Below are positions 6,565-7,968 of a stretch of 7,968 nucleotides of DNA, piece after piece (the first letter of the stretch is position 1; each line of letters starts with the position of its first letter). The translations under genes and the position numbers were made by a program. Source of the stretch: an uncultured Candidatus Competibacteraceae bacterium (GTDB lineage Bacteria > Pseudomonadota > Gammaproteobacteria > Competibacterales > Competibacteraceae); assembly GCA_937872125.1 (NCBI GenBank), contig CALMNY010000112.1, positions 1-7,968 of the forward strand. Reading direction: 5' to 3'. The notes beneath the pieces are model-generated. The model searched no databases. It was not told where the DNA came from and saw only the letters and a list, made by a program, of their open reading frames with translations.

Positions 6565-7060
6565 TGCTGGAGCTATCGCTGACAGGAACGATCAGTACAG
6601 GTCGCTGGGACAATAACGTGACACGGCGGGTGGTAGAACCCAGAAGATCGCGCAGGCCAGAGCCACCGGTGTGGGTGCCCATGACAATCAGATCGGCCTC
6701 GCAACGGTCGGCCTCTTGCAAGATGACTTCGTGAGGAACGCCGCTGATGACGCGAATTTCCGAGATGATCTCAGTCTGCTCGAGCGTGGCGCCGAGTTCC
6801 GCCGTGCAGAACGCTTCCAGTCGCTTGTGGAATTTGTCCAGGATGCCACGGGTCGCTTCGTGATGGAGCTCCTGAGCTTTTTCCGGCGACAGATACGATT
6901 CCATCAGAAATCGAACCGAATTGTTCAGCGGCTCCACCACGTGCAGCAGCACAATCCGGGCGCTGTGTTGCCGGGCCATACCCAGCGCGAAACGGAATAC
7001 TGGCAACGTATGGCCGCCTAAAGCTGTGGTGTACAAAATAGTTTTAATCTGGGGAAGCAT
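6539..7060 (-). CDS. Universal stress protein, UspA family
   Basis: This 173-residue single Usp domain begins with the typical strand KTILYTTALGG and has the second-strand segment IVLLHVVEP. It ends with a nucleotide-binding loop and the closing strand RPVLIVPV (153-160). The UspA fold is a small alpha/beta dimer, and some members bind ATP through G-2x-G-9x-G-(S/T). Here the loop is GTHTGGSG (128-135) with GS at 141-142. The spacing from first to last glycine is canonical, but the middle glycine is replaced by Thr131 and glycine appears one place later. ATP binding is therefore likely but not certain. Role by family: cytoplasmic stress survival. It is the first gene of a minus-strand pair and overlaps the DUF4124 gene by 26 bp. 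A sigma70-like promoter lies just upstream. Confidence 0.92.
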   Translation of the reverse strand: MLPQIKTILYTTALGGHTLPVFRFALGMARQHSARIVLLHVVEPLNNSVRFLMESYLSPEKAQELHHEATRGILDKFHKRLEAFCTAELGATLEQTEIISEIRVISGVPHEVILQEADRCEADLIVMGTHTGGSGLRDLLGSTTRRVTLLSQRPVLIVPVSDSSSNEWPEALI

Positions 7061-7098
7061 AGCGTGCGCTCTACATTCAGGGGATGGATAAACCGCGA

Positions 7099-7126
7099 AC
7101 TACACTGCCGCGTGCATCCCTGTCAA
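7099..7126 (-). promoter_or_regulatory. Sigma70-like promoter for the UspA gene
   Basis: On the minus strand a perfect TTGACA (7126-7121) is followed after 16 bp by TGTAGT (7104-7099), which matches four of six bases of the -10 consensus. Transcription would begin near 7092, giving a leader of about 30 nt before the ATG at 7060. It would drive the UspA-DUF4124 pair. Confidence 0.5.
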
Positions 7127-7229
7127 CGGCCAGCGCCTGACGAAATTATAGTTTAACCTCCATGCAGTATTGGAATGGATAGCCGTCCGATTTGTTCAAC
7201 TCTGCCCCGACCTTCGAGGAATTTTCCCC

Positions 7230-7829
7230 ATGCCTGACTCCCTCCACCTCCAACGCCTGTCGGGCGCTGCGATCAACGCCTGGTTGCCGGAATTGGCGCG
7301 GTTGCGCATCCAGGTGTTCCGCGAGTTTCCCTATCTATATGACGGCAGCACGGCCTACGAGGAAAACTATCTCAGGACCTACGTGGATGCGCCGGACAGC
7401 ATCATGGTGCTGGTTCAGGATGGCGAACAGGTAATAGGCGCGTCGAGCGGTTTGCCGCTGGCCGCCGAGACGCCGAACGTGATCGAACCGTTTCTGACGC
7501 ACGGCTACGACCCGCAGCGGATTTTCTATTACGGCGAGTCGGTCCTGTTGCCAGAGTATCGAGGGCGGGGATTGGGAAAACGCTTCTTCGCGGAACGGGA
7601 AGCGCACGTCCACGGACTGGGGCGTTTCGAGATCGCCTGTTTCTGTGCGGTGCAGCGGTCTGCCGACCATCCGCGCCGACCCGCCAGCTACGCGCCGCTG
7701 GACACACTGTGGAACCAGCAGGGATTCGTGAAGCATCCGGAACTGCACACGACATTCTCCTGGCGGGATTTGGACGAGAGTCAGGAGTCGCCGAAACCGA
7801 TGGTGTTCTGGCTCAAGACGCTGGTTTGA
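7230..7829 (+). CDS. GNAT family N-acetyltransferase
   Basis: This 199-residue protein has a single GNAT domain that transfers an acetyl group from acetyl-CoA. The central strand and acetyl-CoA loop are clear: GESVLLPEYRGRGLGKRFF (102-120), with the R-G-R-G-L-G-K phosphate-binding loop (motif A) at 111-117. An earlier strand pair (MVLVQDGEQVIGASSGLPL, 59-77) is also typical. The substrate is not evident. The region after motif A (FEIACFCAVQRSADHPRRP, and later LWNQQGFVK) resembles uncharacterised bacterial GNAT proteins of about 200 residues. The ATG at 7230 is chosen over an upstream in-frame codon at 7170 because GAGGA (7216-7220) sits 9 nt before it. The gene is divergent from the UspA gene. 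A weak TATAGT at 7147-7152 could be its -10, but no good -35 accompanies it. An intrinsic terminator follows. Confidence 0.88.
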   Translation: MPDSLHLQRLSGAAINAWLPELARLRIQVFREFPYLYDGSTAYEENYLRTYVDAPDSIMVLVQDGEQVIGASSGLPLAAETPNVIEPFLTHGYDPQRIFYYGESVLLPEYRGRGLGKRFFAEREAHVHGLGRFEIACFCAVQRSADHPRRPASYAPLDTLWNQQGFVKHPELHTTFSWRDLDESQESPKPMVFWLKTLV

Positions 7830-7849
7830 ACAGCCTCGCGCCCCTTCAC

Positions 7850-7881
7850 CCCTCTCTCACCAGCGGGAGAGAGGGATTTTT
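7850..7881 (+). terminator. Rho-independent terminator after the GNAT gene
   Basis: CCCTCTCTC (7850-7858) pairs perfectly with GAGAGAGGG (7867-7875) across an 8-nt loop. One A follows and then TTTTT (7877-7881). It begins 21 bp after the GNAT stop codon. Confidence 0.78.
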
Positions 7882-7897
7882 ATAACAATAGGGCTTC

Positions 7898-7968
7898 TCA
7901 GATTTCCGTCACCGACGGCAGCCCGGACAGCGCCATCGCCAGTTCGGCCTCGTCGTACTGCTGGTCAG
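7898..7968 (-). CDS. Possible C-terminal end of a minus-strand gene, cut by the right edge
   Basis: Reading leftward from base 7968, one frame stays open for 22 codons (ending SGLPSVTEI) and closes with TGA at 7900-7898. Codon use is GC-rich, like that of the neighbouring genes. I do not recognise the peptide. The stretch is too short to prove coding, and support is only the open frame and the convergent position beside a terminator. Confidence 0.35.
   Translation of the reverse strand, partial: DQQYDEAELAMALSGLPSVTEI

Noticed and set aside
1..7968. CRISPR arrays, tRNA and rRNA genes, riboswitches
   Set aside because: No regularly spaced direct repeats, no cloverleaf-like sequence and no rRNA signatures were seen on either strand.

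Overview
The window looks like a chromosomal stretch from a moderately GC-rich gammaproteobacterium. The evidence is a strongly Uup-like ABC-F gene, a REP doublet of the GTAG-tailed kind common in Pseudomonas and relatives, and a DUF4124/UspA/GNAT neighbourhood. A more exact placement (for example Competibacter-like) would be a guess. The uup gene is clearly GC-rich, whereas the stretch around 4770-5700 is visibly AT-richer.

Layout. Positions 1-2037 (+) hold the 3' two-thirds or so of a helicase-nuclease of the type III restriction (Res) kind, cut by the left edge. It is followed closely by a type II toxin-antitoxin pair, a small antitoxin (2069-2290) overlapping a VapC/PIN-domain RNase toxin (2278-2688). 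The uup gene (2713-4617) then starts 24 bp later and ends at a bulged hairpin with a short T run (4697-4726). Convergent to it, on the minus strand, is an AT-richer two-gene unit. It contains a 144-aa HExxH metallopeptidase resembling polymorphic-toxin metallopeptidase domains (5244-5678), and 22 bp downstream an unrecognised 150-aa protein in the usual position of an immunity gene (4769-5221).

Positions 5679-6150 carry no convincing gene. They contain a 132-bp element bounded by imperfect terminal inverted repeats and TAA direct repeats (5956-6087). Inside it are two perfectly inverted 24-bp REP-like arms. On the minus strand a UspA-family gene (6539-7060), preceded by a sigma70-like promoter, overlaps a secreted protein with two DUF4124 repeats (6151-6564). 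A divergent GNAT acetyltransferase (7230-7829) ends at a good intrinsic terminator (7850-7881). The last 71 bases may be the C-terminal end of another minus-strand gene.

How the parts relate. The left half (Res-like protein plus VapBC) has the look of a defence or stress island abutting a housekeeping gene. The middle unit looks like an acquired toxin/immunity cassette with no visible delivery domain. The right half is ordinary stress and accessory metabolism. The most interesting point is the orphan metallopeptidase toxin with its candidate immunity partner, whose compartment (periplasm or cytoplasm) depends on which of two plausible starts is used.
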